Below are positions 51,215-62,867 of a stretch of DNA of 64,000 nt, piece by piece. Source of the stretch: Diplosphaera chodatii (lineage: Eukaryota; Chlorophyta; Trebouxiophyceae; Prasiolales; Stichococcaceae); assembly GCA_032358165.1 (NCBI GenBank), contig JAALGY010000061.1, positions 744,001 to 808,000 on the forward strand, in the 5' to 3' direction. Every line of letters starts with the position of its first letter. Position 1 is the stretch's first letter. Below the pieces are notes generated by a model that was not told the DNA's origin, ran no database searches, and saw only the letters and a program-made list of their open reading frames with translations. The position numbers and the translations under genes are program-made.

Positions 51215-52613
51215 ATGCTGGCTCACAGCAGTTCAAGGAGCCTGCAGAGCGGCAGCCCACGACTGCCAGGAGCGAAATGTGCACGCGGGTCTGTACGGCA
51301 AGGCAGCACTCGCAGTCGCGCACGCTTCGCTGTTCACGCGCATGCAGGGGGTGCAGACGCCTCGCGGCGTGATCTCCTGGCTGCCACGGTGGCTGCGGCG
51401 GCGCTCTGCGTCAGCCCAGGTGGGATGGTCCACAGCTTATACAGGCTGACCAGAAGCCTCATTCCTTCCTTTGGTACCAATCCAATATCCACTGACATAA
51501 TCTGTGTCGCTCACAGCAGGTGAGTGCTTGGCGGCTGAGAGCATCTACGATTTTGCGCCGCTGCAGTACGGCGAGCCCGTGGCACTGAGTAAGTACAGGG
51601 GCAAGGCACTCTTCATCGTCAACATCGCAAGCGCCTGACCCCTGCAGGTGCGCGACGTTGATATTGTGAGGGTTGCGAATCCCGCGATGCCCGACATCTT
51701 TGTGATATAACACTCTGCAGTTGCACTCTGATGTTGTGTGCGCTTGGCATGTCCACAGAACTCGAATTACCCGGGACTGCGCATGCTGCTAGAGAAGTAT
51801 GGCGGCGCTTCTGGAAGATTCGATGTTCTAGCGTTCCCTTGCAATCAGTTTGGCGGACAGGTGCGTGTGCAACCTGGCAGCATTGCTCTAAACCACTGCT
51901 GTCCCTGACCAACGACATATCCGTTCGCATGATTCAAGCGCACCCCATGTCCTCCAGGCACCATTGGGGTCAGAAGGTGAACGCGCCGCTGCGTATCGGA
52001 AGATCTCCATCGACACCTTTCCTGTTTTTGTAAGTGAACATCCAGCTTTGCCCCTGCCATGATGGTCAGCAGTTGCTGCCCTGCTGCAGTGACCTCCTGT
52101 CCAATGCTGATTGGCATTGGTTGCATCCATGCAGGACACACTCGAGGTGAATGGTGACAATGCGGATCCATTGTACAAGTACCTCAAGCAGCAGCAACCG
52201 CGAGCGGTTCCTGGATCCCGGTTTGCACTGAATGCGGAGATCGGTTGGAACTATGAAAAGGTGCGAGTCAGCTCAGTGTGCTTGCAGTTGTTGGCCTGTC
52301 ACGCATGCGCTCACCATCTGTGTCTCCGCTGACGCTTTTGTGTGTTGGCTATGCAGTTCCTGATTGATTGCGATGGCGTGCCGGTGAAGCGGTACAACTC
52401 GCCCTTCAACCCCGCGGGCGCTGAGGATGACGTGAGCTTCATGCCATATCATTACTCGCACACAGAACTGGCTTTACCACCACCTCACACCTTATTTATG
52501 GAAAAGCTTGCCATGTGCAGCTGCGGCTGGTGCTGGCCGGCAGGCCACCGTTGCCGGAGGAGTGCATCATGCACCCGGGGCGCAGTGTATGCAAGGTGAA
52601 AGACCTGCCGTGA
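51215..52613 (+). CDS. Selenocysteine-containing glutathione peroxidase, predicted thylakoid-targeted
   Basis: Seven exons in phase give 266 residues if the TGA at 51636-51638 is read as selenocysteine: 51215-51419, 51520-51647, 51759-51860, 51958-52029, 52135-52260, 52357-52431 and 52521-52613. The catalytic segment FIVNIASA-(TGA)-PLQ joins the next exon NSNYPGL, which lines up residue for residue with the family pattern N(V/I)AS-x-(U/C)-G-L-T-x-SNY. The other active-site elements are intact: FDVLAFPCNQFGGQ, and GWNYEKFLI for the Trp and Asn. The substrate-side region reads DTLEVNGDNADPLYKYL. The N-terminus is Ser/Arg-rich, then has ASRRDLLAATVAAAALCV, a twin-arginine plus hydrophobic stretch, as in lumenal proteins. 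A SECIS-like hairpin lies just past the stop. The predicted reaction is reduction of hydroperoxides with glutathione or thioredoxin. Without recoding, the protein would lose its active site. Confidence 0.9.
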
Positions 52614-53039
52614 AAGAGTCGGCAGCTTGACGCGTCGGATGCGGGCTGCACGAGCACGGTGCCAACGTGCGCAATGACGGCCTGCCAGATGAAACCCACA
52701 GCGTGGGGGCTGGCGGCCTGAGACAATGAGCATGTTGGGCAACCTGTCGTTCCTGCAGCGTGCATGCGGACGTGGTAGAGAATTGTACATTTGCTGGGAG
52801 GGTAGTATTGCACTCCGTATCAAGACCATTACCTGCGTTCCGAGTAAATCTTCGAATTCTCTCTGGGCAAACTCTGCAATACCTGTGGGACTCGGAATCC
52901 AGAACTGGGAGTCCTGCGGATATGTGGGGCAGTCACTTAGTGCCTGCTTGTTACTGCCAGCGCACCGCCTTGCCAAGCGACACACTTGCCGGAAAACTTC
53001 AATCACCTCCAGTCGGCTTCAGTGCAGAACAGCGGCACG
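52614..53039. other. Peroxidase 3' UTR and RPE upstream region
   Basis: Apart from the SECIS hairpin no feature is seen. The right part should hold the RPE promoter. Spacing between the peroxidase stop and RPE start is 426 bases. Confidence 0.5.
52660..52741 (+). promoter_or_regulatory. SECIS element (form 2) in the 3' UTR of the glutathione peroxidase gene
   Basis: The lower helix pairs TGCCAACGTGC (52660-52670) with GCATGTTGGGCA (52730-52741) with one bulge. An internal loop follows. The non-Watson-Crick quartet is ATGA (52673-52676) opposite TGAG (52719-52722). The upper helix pairs GGCCTGCCAG with CTGGCGGCC with one bulged T. Unpaired AAA is at 52692-52694, about 14 bases after the quartet, and a mini-hairpin CCCAC/GTGGG caps it. 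This is the eukaryotic form-2 layout. Confidence 0.86.
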
Positions 53040-54908
53040 ATGGCGTTCGCCATGGGCACCAAGAGCACCATGCTCCGCGGCCAGAGGTTGAGCACACCCA
53101 CCTGCACACGGCCGCAGGCCCGCCGTGCCGTCACTACACACGCATCATCCCGCGTGGATAAGTGAGTCAGCTGTGTGTGCGTTGAGCGGTCCCAGTGGGT
53201 GTTTGTTCACTTCGATGTTTTGTTTCGGCACTTTCACCATGCATGTGCAGCGGGCTTCCCTGCACTGCGCACATGCTTGCTTCGCGTCTACAATATGATC
53301 CGCCTCAGGCGTGCGCTGATGCCGGACGGGCCATCCTACTGCTGCAGGTTCTCCAAGAAGGATGTCATTGTGTCGCCCTCCATCCTGTCTGCAGACTTCG
53401 CCAGGCTCGGCGAGCAGGTTCGCAGCCAATACATGTGCTGTGGATTACATGCAGATGTTGCAGTCACCACAAACCATGGGCAGTACAGGGCAGTGGAGCA
53501 TGTTCATCAGCTGGCGTCAAGCGCCAAAGCTCCTTACCCCGTAGGTCAAGGCAGTTGAGGAGGCCGGCTGCGATTGGATTCACGTCGATGTCATGGTGAG
53601 ACGATTCATCATTGCAGCCTGCCGGCTGGCGACTGTGCTGTGGGTGCCGCAGGTAGTGCATGCATTGCAGATGTTCCGGCCGCTGATGTGAGCACACCCT
53701 CTGTCGGCAGGATGGCCGTTTCGTGCCTAACATCACCATCGGCCCGCTGGTGGTGGCAGCGCTGCGGCCTGTCACAGACCTGCCTCTGGACGTGCACCTC
53801 GTGAGTCTGTTGGCTTTCATGCGGCAATGACCGCAATGCTCCTCTGGCTGTTGTCCTGCTGCCTGCAGTCGTACCCAACCAGATGCAGAGGGCAACTTAA
53901 CGGTTCAGACAGAAGCAAAGTGGGTGTCAATCATATCGGTTAACAACGTCATGCAGATGATTGTCGAGCCAGACCAGCGTGTGGCGGACTTCGCCAAGGC
54001 AGGCGCAGACATCATCAGCGTGCATGTGGAGTCGAAGGCGACGACCCACCTGGACCGTGTCATCCACCAGGTAAGGCCTCCCCTGGAGGTGCACACAGAC
54101 AGACGCGTTACAGTGAGGTCAGTTCATGCCCCGCGTCCTGGATGCTGCTTAGTCAATGCTCGCACCTGTGCTGCCTGCAGATCAAGGACCTGGGCTGCAA
54201 GGCAGGCGTCGTCCTGAACCCGGCCACCCCGCTGTCCTCCATCGAGCACGTGCTGAGCTTCGTCGGTGCGTAGGCGGCCGCAGGCTCGCGCATGCTTGCT
54301 CTTCGACGAGCTTGCTGAGCAGCATGATAAATGGCGTGCGGCATGCATCATGCAAGTCTGACGGTGTTCGGTGGCAAGCGCAGACCTGGTCCTCCTCATG
54401 TCCGTGAACCCCGGCTTCGGCGGTCAGAAGTTCATCGACTACCAGGTGTCTAATCCGCACCGAGTGCATATCCCACCAGTGCATATCCCACCTACCAATG
54501 TAACATCAACACAGCTGTGCAGCCTGGGCTTCAGCTGTTTACACTGGTGCTGTGCAACCGCAGGTGGAGAAGGTCAGGAAGCTGCGGGAGATGTGCGATG
54601 CTGCTGGTGCCGATCCGTGGATCGAGGTTGACGGCGGCATCGGCCCCGACAACGCCTGGCAGGCAAGCGTTGGCAGAGCTGGACACCGTGCATTGTCTTC
54701 CTGCCGAGTAAGCAGGCTTCTGGCATGTGCCAATCGAGCACGCACCCTGACCTGAGGACGTGTTGTTGGCCCTCATCAGGTGATTGAGGCGGGTGCCAAC
54801 GCGCTGGTGGCCGGCTCGGCAGTGTTCGGATCTAAGGACTATGCAGAGGCGATTAAGGGAATCAAGACCAGCAAAGCACCTGCAGGAAAGCAGCTGCAGC
54901 ACGCTTGA
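53040..54908 (+). CDS. RPE: Ribulose-phosphate 3-epimerase, plastid-targeted, 273 residues
   Basis: Nine exons in phase: 53040-53161, 53348-53417, 53545-53595, 53711-53800, 53957-54070, 54181-54265, 54384-54445, 54564-54662 and 54780-54908. The first 40 residues are Arg/Ser/Thr-rich and act as a chloroplast transit peptide. The TIM barrel shows every landmark: [18 protein letters not shown] (catalytic Asp region), [70 protein letters not shown] and [12 protein letters not shown]. The enzyme interconverts ribulose 5-phosphate and xylulose 5-phosphate in the Calvin cycle and pentose phosphate pathway. The metal-binding His/Asp residues are present. The intron at 54663 is GC-AG (gcaagc), and the second intron ends TAG. 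A 15-base tandem repeat lies in the intron at 54464-54493. Confidence 0.97.
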
Positions 54909-55295
54909 GCCGAGGCGTGACAGCACAGCATTCATGTTGGGATTGATGGGAGTGGAGTCGCAACATTGCTACAGTAAGCCTTTGTCGGCATTTCATGCAA
55001 TGGCTGATGCGAGATCAGCTGAGATGCCACATGACAGTATTCTGTGAGTATTGCCTGCATCGCCAACATGCCCGTACTTGCCACGCTTTGCAGTGGCTTG
55101 CTTGCAACGCATGTGACCAGGACGTATCTTATGGACTGTACATTTCTGCTTCAGTACACATTGCGCAAACAACTGGACATATACCGTACAGCGTGTACAC
55201 TGCAGCACACACTCTCGGACGTCCACTCCGGCTCACACTCTGGTGGTGGACCTCATAAAGAACCTTCAGACACACTAGGTTGAATAGTTTCTAGC
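54909..55295. other. Convergent 3' region between RPE and lipoyl synthase
   Basis: The stretch is AT-richer than its flanks and has only short frames. It should contain both 3' UTRs. No other feature is seen. Confidence 0.45.
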
Positions 55296-57558
55296 TCATG
55301 CTAGCGCCGCATTCTGGACAAGTGCACTGTCCTCCTTGATCATAGCCTCCACGAAAAACTCGCCAGCACGGTAGGAGGACCGCACCAAGGGTCCAGATGC
55401 CACATACCTGTGAGTTTGACGCAGGGCAACGTCAAGATTTGAACTTTCAACAAGACCGCCGTGAAAACAGCTGGGCATTCGCGCACCGGGGAATAAATTG
55501 TCAACACGAGTCATGCACAGCCACCTGCATACAACGACACGCTGACGACTACAAGTTCAACAGCTGCACCTGAAGCCGATGACCTGCTCGCCATACTTTC
55601 GCCAGTGCTCAAACTTCTCGGGTGTAATGTAGTCCTTGACGGAAAGGTGCTGCGGCGTAGGCTGCAGGTACTGCCCGAAGGTCAGGATATCAACTCCTGC
55701 CTCTTTGAGATCCACCATCGTGTCGATGATCTGCATCATGCACAAGGGACCTGAACTAGCACGAGAAGGGAACAACTGTTCCAGGTGCCAACAAGCATCA
55801 TGCGTGCTTCTAAGTTCCAGATGTAAGTGTGCAGCAATACCTCGTCGTCAGTCTCGCCCAGGCCCAGCATGATGGACGACTTCGTGTACACGCCCACGGC
55901 TTTGGCCTCACGCAAGACATCAAGCGACTGCATGTAGCCGGCGCGCGCATCTCGTACCCGCCGCTGCAACAGAGAACAGATCTCAGTCTGTACATGTGCC
56001 GTAGAACTCAGCACTGGGACCACACCAGCCTATCCAGGTGCATCCGGCAAGTTGTCAGAACAGCATCATGATGCAGCATGTACAACAAGCAATGCTTGCC
56101 GAACCTGCAGCCTGTCGACCGTCTCGATGTTGTGCGCAAAGACGTCCAGGCCAGATGCAGCTAGATGGCGCACTGCTGCCATGTCACCTCGGAAGTCTGG
56201 TGTCAGGCACTCCACGACTATATCCGGCCTGCATCGTACACTTGGCCTGGTTGGTCCGTATGGTTGCAGGCGACAATGACATTGCAAATCTCGATGCTGT
56301 GTTCATCAGCAAGGACATCTGCACATCGTGGATGTGCCACTCACCTGAGCGATTTCAAAGTACGCACAGTCCGAGCAAAGTGCTCAGAGCCGCCGTCTGG
56401 GATGTCATCCCGGTCCACGGAAGTAAGGACGATATAGCCCACCCCCTGAACAGGCGCAGCAACTCCAGTTTGAATTAGCCGAGTTTCCAACTGTCCACTG
56501 CACACTGCCAGCATGCAGCTACCAGAACTGTTTGTTGTCCGGGTCGTCTTGTGCACCCTGGCACGCACCCAGGCTGCAATTGCGGCTGCCGTGTTCTCTG
56601 GCTCCTCGGGGTCTGGTGGCGGCGGCGTGCGCGCCGTGTTGACGGCACAGAAGCGGCAGCCGCGGGTGCATGTGTCGCCTGCTTGCAAGGGGTGTCGTTT
56701 TGGCACTCGTTCGTCAACAACAGTGACGAAGCGTGTACAGCAAAGCAATGCCAGCCGTGCACGCCCGTTGGAAGCGCCCATGGGGCCCATATATCGTATG
56801 GCACACCGCAACAGACCCCAGGTGCACCCACCCAGCAGCATGATCGTGGCGGTGCCGCTGCCCTCATTCCAGCATTCGCCAATGTTGGGGCACTGCGCCT
56901 CCTCGCACACCGTGTTGAGCTTCAGCGAGCGCAGGGAGTCTGACAGGTACTCGTATCGCTCCTGGAGGGGGAGAAGTGTGCAGCACATGAAGATGCGTTG
57001 ATCTGGTATGGATGCACGGCTGACATGTACCATCTGCGCGTGGCGATGTCCGTTACGTTTTTGAAAAGGAGTGCGACTTACTCCCTGAGGCGCGCGCTGG
57101 CGCAGCCATGCCGGCTTCTTGGCATCTGTCGGCAAGGGCGGTACCACACCATGCGCCGCTGGTGTGTCTGCAAGCGACGGGTCTGCAGCCACAGCCAGCC
57201 GCACCAGCTCCGCAAAAGCGTCGCTGCCAGGCAGCTCGTCCAGCAGGTCATCTGCCGCATGCTTCGCCTGCAGTGGCCCGTTGAGAGATGGAATGCAAGC
57301 ACCATGGATGTCCTCGACCAGCGATGAGACAGAGATGAATGCACGCAAAGTAGAATTGAGACCCTTGAGGAGTTGAGACAGGGGAGTGCGGCTCACTGTA
57401 GGGCCGACAGATGCATGTGGCAGTACGGCACGGGCGACAGAATGGCGCTGCTGCGGCCGCTGCTGGCAGGTCTGTGGTGGCGTAGCAAGCGTAGCAACAT
57501 CAAGACCGCTTCTGCAGCCCGTTCTATGCATATGTCTCATGGCAATGACGCTTGCCAT
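55296..57558 (-). CDS. LIP1: Lipoyl synthase, organellar, about 445 residues
   Basis: Eight exons join in phase, starting with 57558-57082 and ending at 55296. It is a radical SAM enzyme that inserts two sulfurs into protein-bound octanoate. The auxiliary cluster motif is [12 protein letters not shown], and the SAM cluster motif CTRGCRFC (CxxxCxxC) lies in the next exon after the split MLLGDT. Further family blocks are [87 protein letters not shown] and the C-terminal [16 protein letters not shown] with the RSSY serine that ligates the auxiliary cluster. The long N-terminus suggests a transit peptide, and ATG at 57558 is the first in frame. Whether it goes to plastid or mitochondrion cannot be settled here. 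The segment at about 57250-57350 could be a retained intron, though it is open. Confidence 0.95.
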
Positions 57559-58345
57559 GCTGCACTGTCACGGCGCGCGCCCGGTCAACCGACCGCAACT
57601 GGTGCTGCTGTGCGGTTGCTGACCTGGTGCAGAGCTGCTTCTGGTGACAGCACAGGCGGATTAGCGATGGCGAGAGCTTGATCGGCAGCCGGTCATCAGC
57701 TGCTGTCATGAGAAGCGTTTCTGCCTGCAAAGGTCGACACCCAGCCGCTCATTTGGGGGCCTCCTACCCTCCTCGTGGTCATGAAGAGCTAGGGATGTTT
57801 GCAAGGGCATTGTACCGCACCCTTTCCGTACACCCAACAATCTCAACCCTGTTGCAAACTTGCAAGGTCAACACCTTGATCAATTTGCGGCTTAGAGTGC
57901 TTGCAGCGTCACTCTCGCACGTGGATGCATGCCGCGTGCAAGAGGCCGACTCCAGGCTGATGTCCAAATCACGGTCGCCCTTTTGTATGTGTTGTGAGCA
58001 CGGCCGGTAAGTTGTTTGAGCAGTACCGAATATCATATCAGCTCTCATCACGCGACAGCGCTAGCGAGCGACAGGTTCATTCACAGCTTTGCTGAGCTCG
58101 ATGGAGTTGCAGCCTGATCGGCATGGCATGATGATGGGCGTTCAAACACAAATTTGTAATGCGCAGCGCCAGCAACAGAGTCGTGCACCTGCATAGCGCC
58201 AGCATACGGTACGATAGCAGCGCATGATGCACTGATGCCATGCAACGTGCTGTAAAAGGGATGGAGCTTCCAGGTATAAGCGCATGTACTGCATTGCAGG
58301 GTTATTGGTGTCACGCCAGACCAGGTGCCCGACACCGAAGCAACC
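57559..58345. promoter_or_regulatory. Divergent promoter region
   Basis: Nearly 800 bases lie between the start codons of lipoyl synthase (minus) and the VPS9 gene (plus). No coding-like frame was found. It should contain two promoters and 5' UTRs. Confidence 0.4.
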
Positions 58346-61300
58346 ATGGGCGCCTCAGCAGATCAAAGTGACGCCGCCGACGACGGTGCTGGTCATCATC
58401 GGAGCGGCAAGCCCTCCGCTGTGGCAGCTGCCGGTGAAACAGCTACCGCGGCACCGCTGGAAAACGATCAATCAACATATGCAGCAGGCGCCGTCGTCGC
58501 AGCCGCATCGGACTCAGCGGCCGTTGCTGATCATGCCGCAGCTGCTCCGGCGGCGTTTGCGCGCAAGCTCCGGACCGCAGCCGATTGCGAGGCGTACTTG
58601 CGGTCGCTGCCGGGTGGCGATGTGGCATTGGATCAGGCGTCTGCAGTAACCGCCAGCTTGAACGCTCGGCACGACGTGCTGCACCAGGAGGAGCTCACCT
58701 ACCTGCTGCAGGTCATCCAACCCTCCAAGACATGCAAATGGCCAGCAGCACCTGCCTGGTGATTGCAACTCAAGTGTACAGGATGCAATGTTTGAACCCT
58801 GCGGTCACCGCCATGCAGGCGTGGCACTCGTCGATCAGTGCGCAGCTGCAGAAGACAGCTGCGTCAGGTCCAGAGGCAGCAGACGGCCAAGCCGCCAGCA
58901 TCGAGCTGGCTGTGGAGTCCTGCCTGGCGGCCGCGGTGCGGCAGCGTGTGACAGACACCCTGTGGCAGCAGCACGCCGCGGCTGACCGGCTGCTGTTGAC
59001 CACCGCCAGGGGCCTTGCAGACGGGAGCGGCAAGTTTCTGCCGCGCTCGTCATCCATGGCCGAGGCTAACGCATTGGTGAGCCGCATCGCTGATAGCCAA
59101 AACCCCATGCTGCTTCATCTGCCAGGCTGCCAGGCTGCAATGGCATCAGGTGCCTGGCAACCCTTCAAGCATTGCACTCGGTGCCCTTAACATACGATGG
59201 TAGCCCGCCCATACATTATACTGCATGTTGTCAACAGGCAGAGACATCGTCAGCGCTGCCAGACGGCAGGCTACAATCTGAGGTGCTGGCGATGTGCGGC
59301 GTGGCTGCACCGCTGCGCCACTTAGATTTGACAGCGCCCGCGGCGGCGCTCACGCGCCTGGAGGACATTGCCTGCCCGCTCGAGGGCATCAACTGCTTGC
59401 AGGTGCAGCCCAACGCACCAGTACGGCATGCTGAGAGCGCCCCGCAGCAATGTATGGTGCAAGAAATATCAACAGTCATCTAATCGCTGATCTTCAGCCT
59501 TCAGAACATGAATGACGAGAAGTCAATCTCGGAGTGTAACTTTCAAAGGCCTTGTTGTGTTGGCTGCAGTGTGTTACAGACACCCTGGTCGCAGAGGCAC
59601 ACCGCTGCCAGTGCTCGGGTGGCACTGGTGATCCCATATCGAGCGATGACCTGCTTCCGCTCCTCATCGCAACCCTGATACAGGTGAAGCATGACACGTG
59701 CTGCTTGGCGCAGCTGGCCAGAGTCTTCGTTCAAGCTGATGCTATGCCCGCTTCCGTCCGACTGCTTGCATTACTGTGCAGGCACAACTGCCGCACCTCT
59801 ACAGCTGCCTGCAGTATCTGGCTAACTTCCATTCATCGGGCGACTGGAATGGTGCCGCCGGCTTTCAGGTGCCCTGTGAGCTTTCCCTGCATGACAGTCT
59901 ACGTTTCTGGGATGTGTGGCCTCCAGGTGACTCTCTATGCCCTGCATATGCAGCTCGCGACACTGGAGGCAGCAATCACATTCCTGCAGCAGCAGTCTCC
60001 ACAGGAAGCGTCGACCCCTCAGCCTGGCACGGATGTGCCCGATGACACCGACGATGCGGCCCCCACACCAGGTCTATCTCATGTGTGCTGCACGTGAATT
60101 CACCGTAGTGTGCTGTTCACCAACGTGGGCATCAGTCTGTCATCTGGCTGCAGGCAAGTCGAGCGGCCTGAAGCGGCAGAACACCGGCCAACGCCGTCTG
60201 CTGGCCGCGCTCGACTCAGATGCGCCGCTCAGCTTTGCTCAGACATCTCCATCCAGGTACCAGACGGCAGAGCCATATGCCACTGAACTGTGCATGCTGC
60301 ATACATATACAAGCTATGTCTGCAACCAAGTGTCAGCAGTAGGGGGCTCCGCTGGCATTCTCAGTCCCACAAGGCTGCCTGCAAAATCTGTGGAGGATGC
60401 GGATGCGCAGGCCAGCCCAGAGCCGGCATCGGCAACGGCAGCGCGTGCGGGCCGTCTGGCCGCCAAAGGCATGCGAATGCCACGGCTGCCTGCCCGAGGT
60501 GTCCCAGAAGTCAGTGGCTGCAATGGTGCAGCTGTGGGAATCTGGCAACGCTGCGCCGCCCGTCTGCACCGGCCCGCCGCCCACCTCTGCGCCTGTCGGC
60601 ATGGCGCTCTCAGAGCTGGTGTGGCCTCTCGATGCACATCTGCTCACCATTCGCACATACCTCGGAGCTTGGGTTCCTCGTCTGAGAAAATATCTCAGTG
60701 AGGCCTAACAGCGAGTGATGCTGCAGGAGGAGGTGACACATGCCAAGCGGGCGGCGCAGCAGCAGTGGCCAGCGCCGACAGCCACGTCCGCAGGCAAGCC
60801 CAACCTGGCAGAGGCAGGCTGCAAGGCGCAGGCGGCCGCTGCCGCGCCCGGCAGCGCACAGCCAGTGAAGGTGCCCCTGGTCGTGCAGATGGAGCCGCTG
60901 CCGCTGCCCACGCCTTCAGTGACGCCCCCGGCGCTCAGGGCGTGCAGCACCCCATCGCCTGTGCTCTCCCAGCTCTTCCAGCCGTCCAGCCCAACGGACA
61001 GCCTGGGCACCGTCAGCTTCGTGCAGCCCGCAAGCGCACACAGCACCCCAGCTGCCTCGCCAGCAAAGCCTGCAAAGTCCGCAGAGGCAGAGGCTCCCCG
61101 GCCGGGACTGTCGCCGGCGACGGCACTGGCGATGCTGCCGCGCGCCCCGCCGGCCTCCCTGCAACGGGCGGCGCCGCTGGTGACCTCGCCGCCAGCCGGC
61201 CGGGGGGCGTCTGCGGCAGCGCCGCCACCCAGGACGCCCGAGGCTGCTGCGCAGGGCGTCGGCATCGCGGTGCTGCTGTCGCCGCAGCTGCACGCGCCGC

Positions 61301-62369
61301 CCGGCAGCGGCAGCGGCTGCGGGGTGCTGCCCGCCAGGCGCCCCGCCAGCCGCCCGCGCGCCTCGGCGCGGCCGTGCCCCATCCCCAGGCGCAGGAACCT
61401 GTCCCCGGCCAGGCTGCTGGACTTTGACGCCGCTGCAGACGAACCCGCAGGCATGCAGCCCTGCAGCAGAGTGTATGCCAGCACAGGCGCTGCAGCCCGC
61501 ATGGCAGGCATCAGCCTGCTGCAGACAGCGTGGCAGGACCCTGGGCTCACGCCACAGGCCACTGCTGCTCTGCCCGGCATCGCTCCATTCCAGCCGCAGA
61601 GGCCAGCGTTCCAGCCTGGCAGCAAGCCGCTTCAGCACGCCAGCCTCAGCCCGCTCATGGCCGCCAGCTTGGCAGAAGAGGCCGCAGCGGCCTCGCAGGT
61701 TGGTCAATAACAAACACTCGCATACTCTGCCCGTGTGGCATCATCTGAAGTCTACACTTGTCGAGAGCACAGCCGTTTCGGCCACCTGGCAACTGCTGCG
61801 TCTTCTTCCAATCGTGTTGTTGTGGGCTTCTTGGCTTTAGCACGAAACCATCGACATGCTTGTCTCTACAGGCTGCCGCCCTACGGTATCGGGCGCTGGG
61901 GCGCAAGAAGCACAGTCACAGCAGCACAGGGGGCCCTTGGCAACCCTCTGTTGTCAGGCTGCGCCACGCCCTGTTTCAGGATGAAAACTCCGCTGAGCTC
62001 GCGGCAGCCGGCAGCGGCAAGCCGAGCCGACGTGCCAAAGATGCCTTTGGCAGCGACGCACCGTCACGCGCCCCGCTGCAGCTGCTGCAGCGCAACAGCC
62101 GGGCGAACGTGCCCCTGGCGGCAGCTCAGCGTGGTATGGTGCCCGCCAGGCGAGATTGGGCGCCGGAAGTAGACCCGCTGTTCACCCAGGAGTGGCCAGC
62201 CGTGGCAACATCACAGGCACACAGCCCAACGACCTCAGCAGGTCAGGCGCACGTCTCTGCGCCAACATGCGCTGGCTCCACGAAAGGGATCGACAGCCCT
62301 GCAGCAGGCTGCAAGCTGGTCGCCGCAAACCAGGACCTGAGTGCCCTGGTTCTGCAGGACTACTTTTGA
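58346..62369 (+). CDS. VPS9-domain protein, likely Rab5-family guanine nucleotide exchange factor
   Basis: Firm exons in phase: 58346-58711, 58819-59076, 59238-59402, 59570-59683, 59782-59868, 59927-60071 and 60154-60256, then a start at 60365, and later 60712-61698 and 61872-62369. The junctions between about 60460 and 60712 are not resolved; an exon containing KSVAAMVQLWESGNAAPP lies there. The VPS9 domain is clear: SSDDLLPLLIATLIQ, then AQLPHLYSCLQYLANF and VTLYALHMQLATLEAAITF, which give the conserved Asp, Pro and Tyr positions for GTPase contact. An N-terminal helical region (VRQRVTDTLWQQHAAADR) precedes it, as in Rabex/VPS9a proteins. The 600-residue Ala/Pro/Ser-rich C-terminus is low-complexity with basic patches. 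The expected role is endosome or vacuole trafficking by activating Rab5/ARA-type GTPases. Confidence 0.86.
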
Positions 62370-62867
62370 TGGCGATGCAAATGCCATGCCATTATCAAAC
62401 TGTGTTCCGGGACTTTGACGTTCTGTTCTATGATCAACGTGTTGCCTTTGACTATGGTTGATTTTGTGTAAGTACATGTGGGATACCGGACGGGTGTTTT
62501 GTCGAGGGCTGTGCTTACAGGATGGCACACGGTATGGGTATTGAGATGTTGTGGAGGGCGCTGCGGATGTGCCCTGTCCACGAGGGTGGTGCGACTCTGC
62601 CTTTAGACGATGTGTGCCAGCCGCACAGCAGCTGCCCTACGCTCACGTCAATTGAGCGTGGTCAACAATACCAACACTGGCCGGGTTGCAGGACTTTGGG
62701 TACCCAACTTGCCAAATGCCAGCGACTGCTGCGCAATATGTCACAGAATAACACCTTGACAAATGAAGATATCTGGTCTACCGCCTGTCAATGTACCCGC
62801 ACGAGCTGTATACGGCAAGTGGTCTTCTCCAGCGTTCGGCGTCATAGACAGTGATTTCCAGCAGTCC
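62370..62867. other. Convergent 3' region
   Basis: Lies between the VPS9 gene (plus) and PETN (minus). TGTAA, the usual green-algal polyadenylation signal, occurs at 62467-62471, 98 bases past the VPS9 stop. No gene is seen. Confidence 0.45.
62467..62471 (+). terminator. Candidate polyadenylation signal TGTAA for the VPS9 gene
   Basis: A single TGTAA sits 98 bases after the stop codon in an AT-rich stretch. The motif is short, so chance occurrence is possible. Confidence 0.35.

Noticed and set aside
51636..51638. TGA as a stop making the peroxidase a pseudogene
   Set aside because: All later exons stay open and conserved, the TGA sits exactly at the Sec position, and a SECIS-like hairpin follows.
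60705..61625. Long minus-strand frame of 306 codons
   Set aside because: It is antisense to the Ala/Pro-rich exon of the VPS9 gene, which joins its neighbours by phase.
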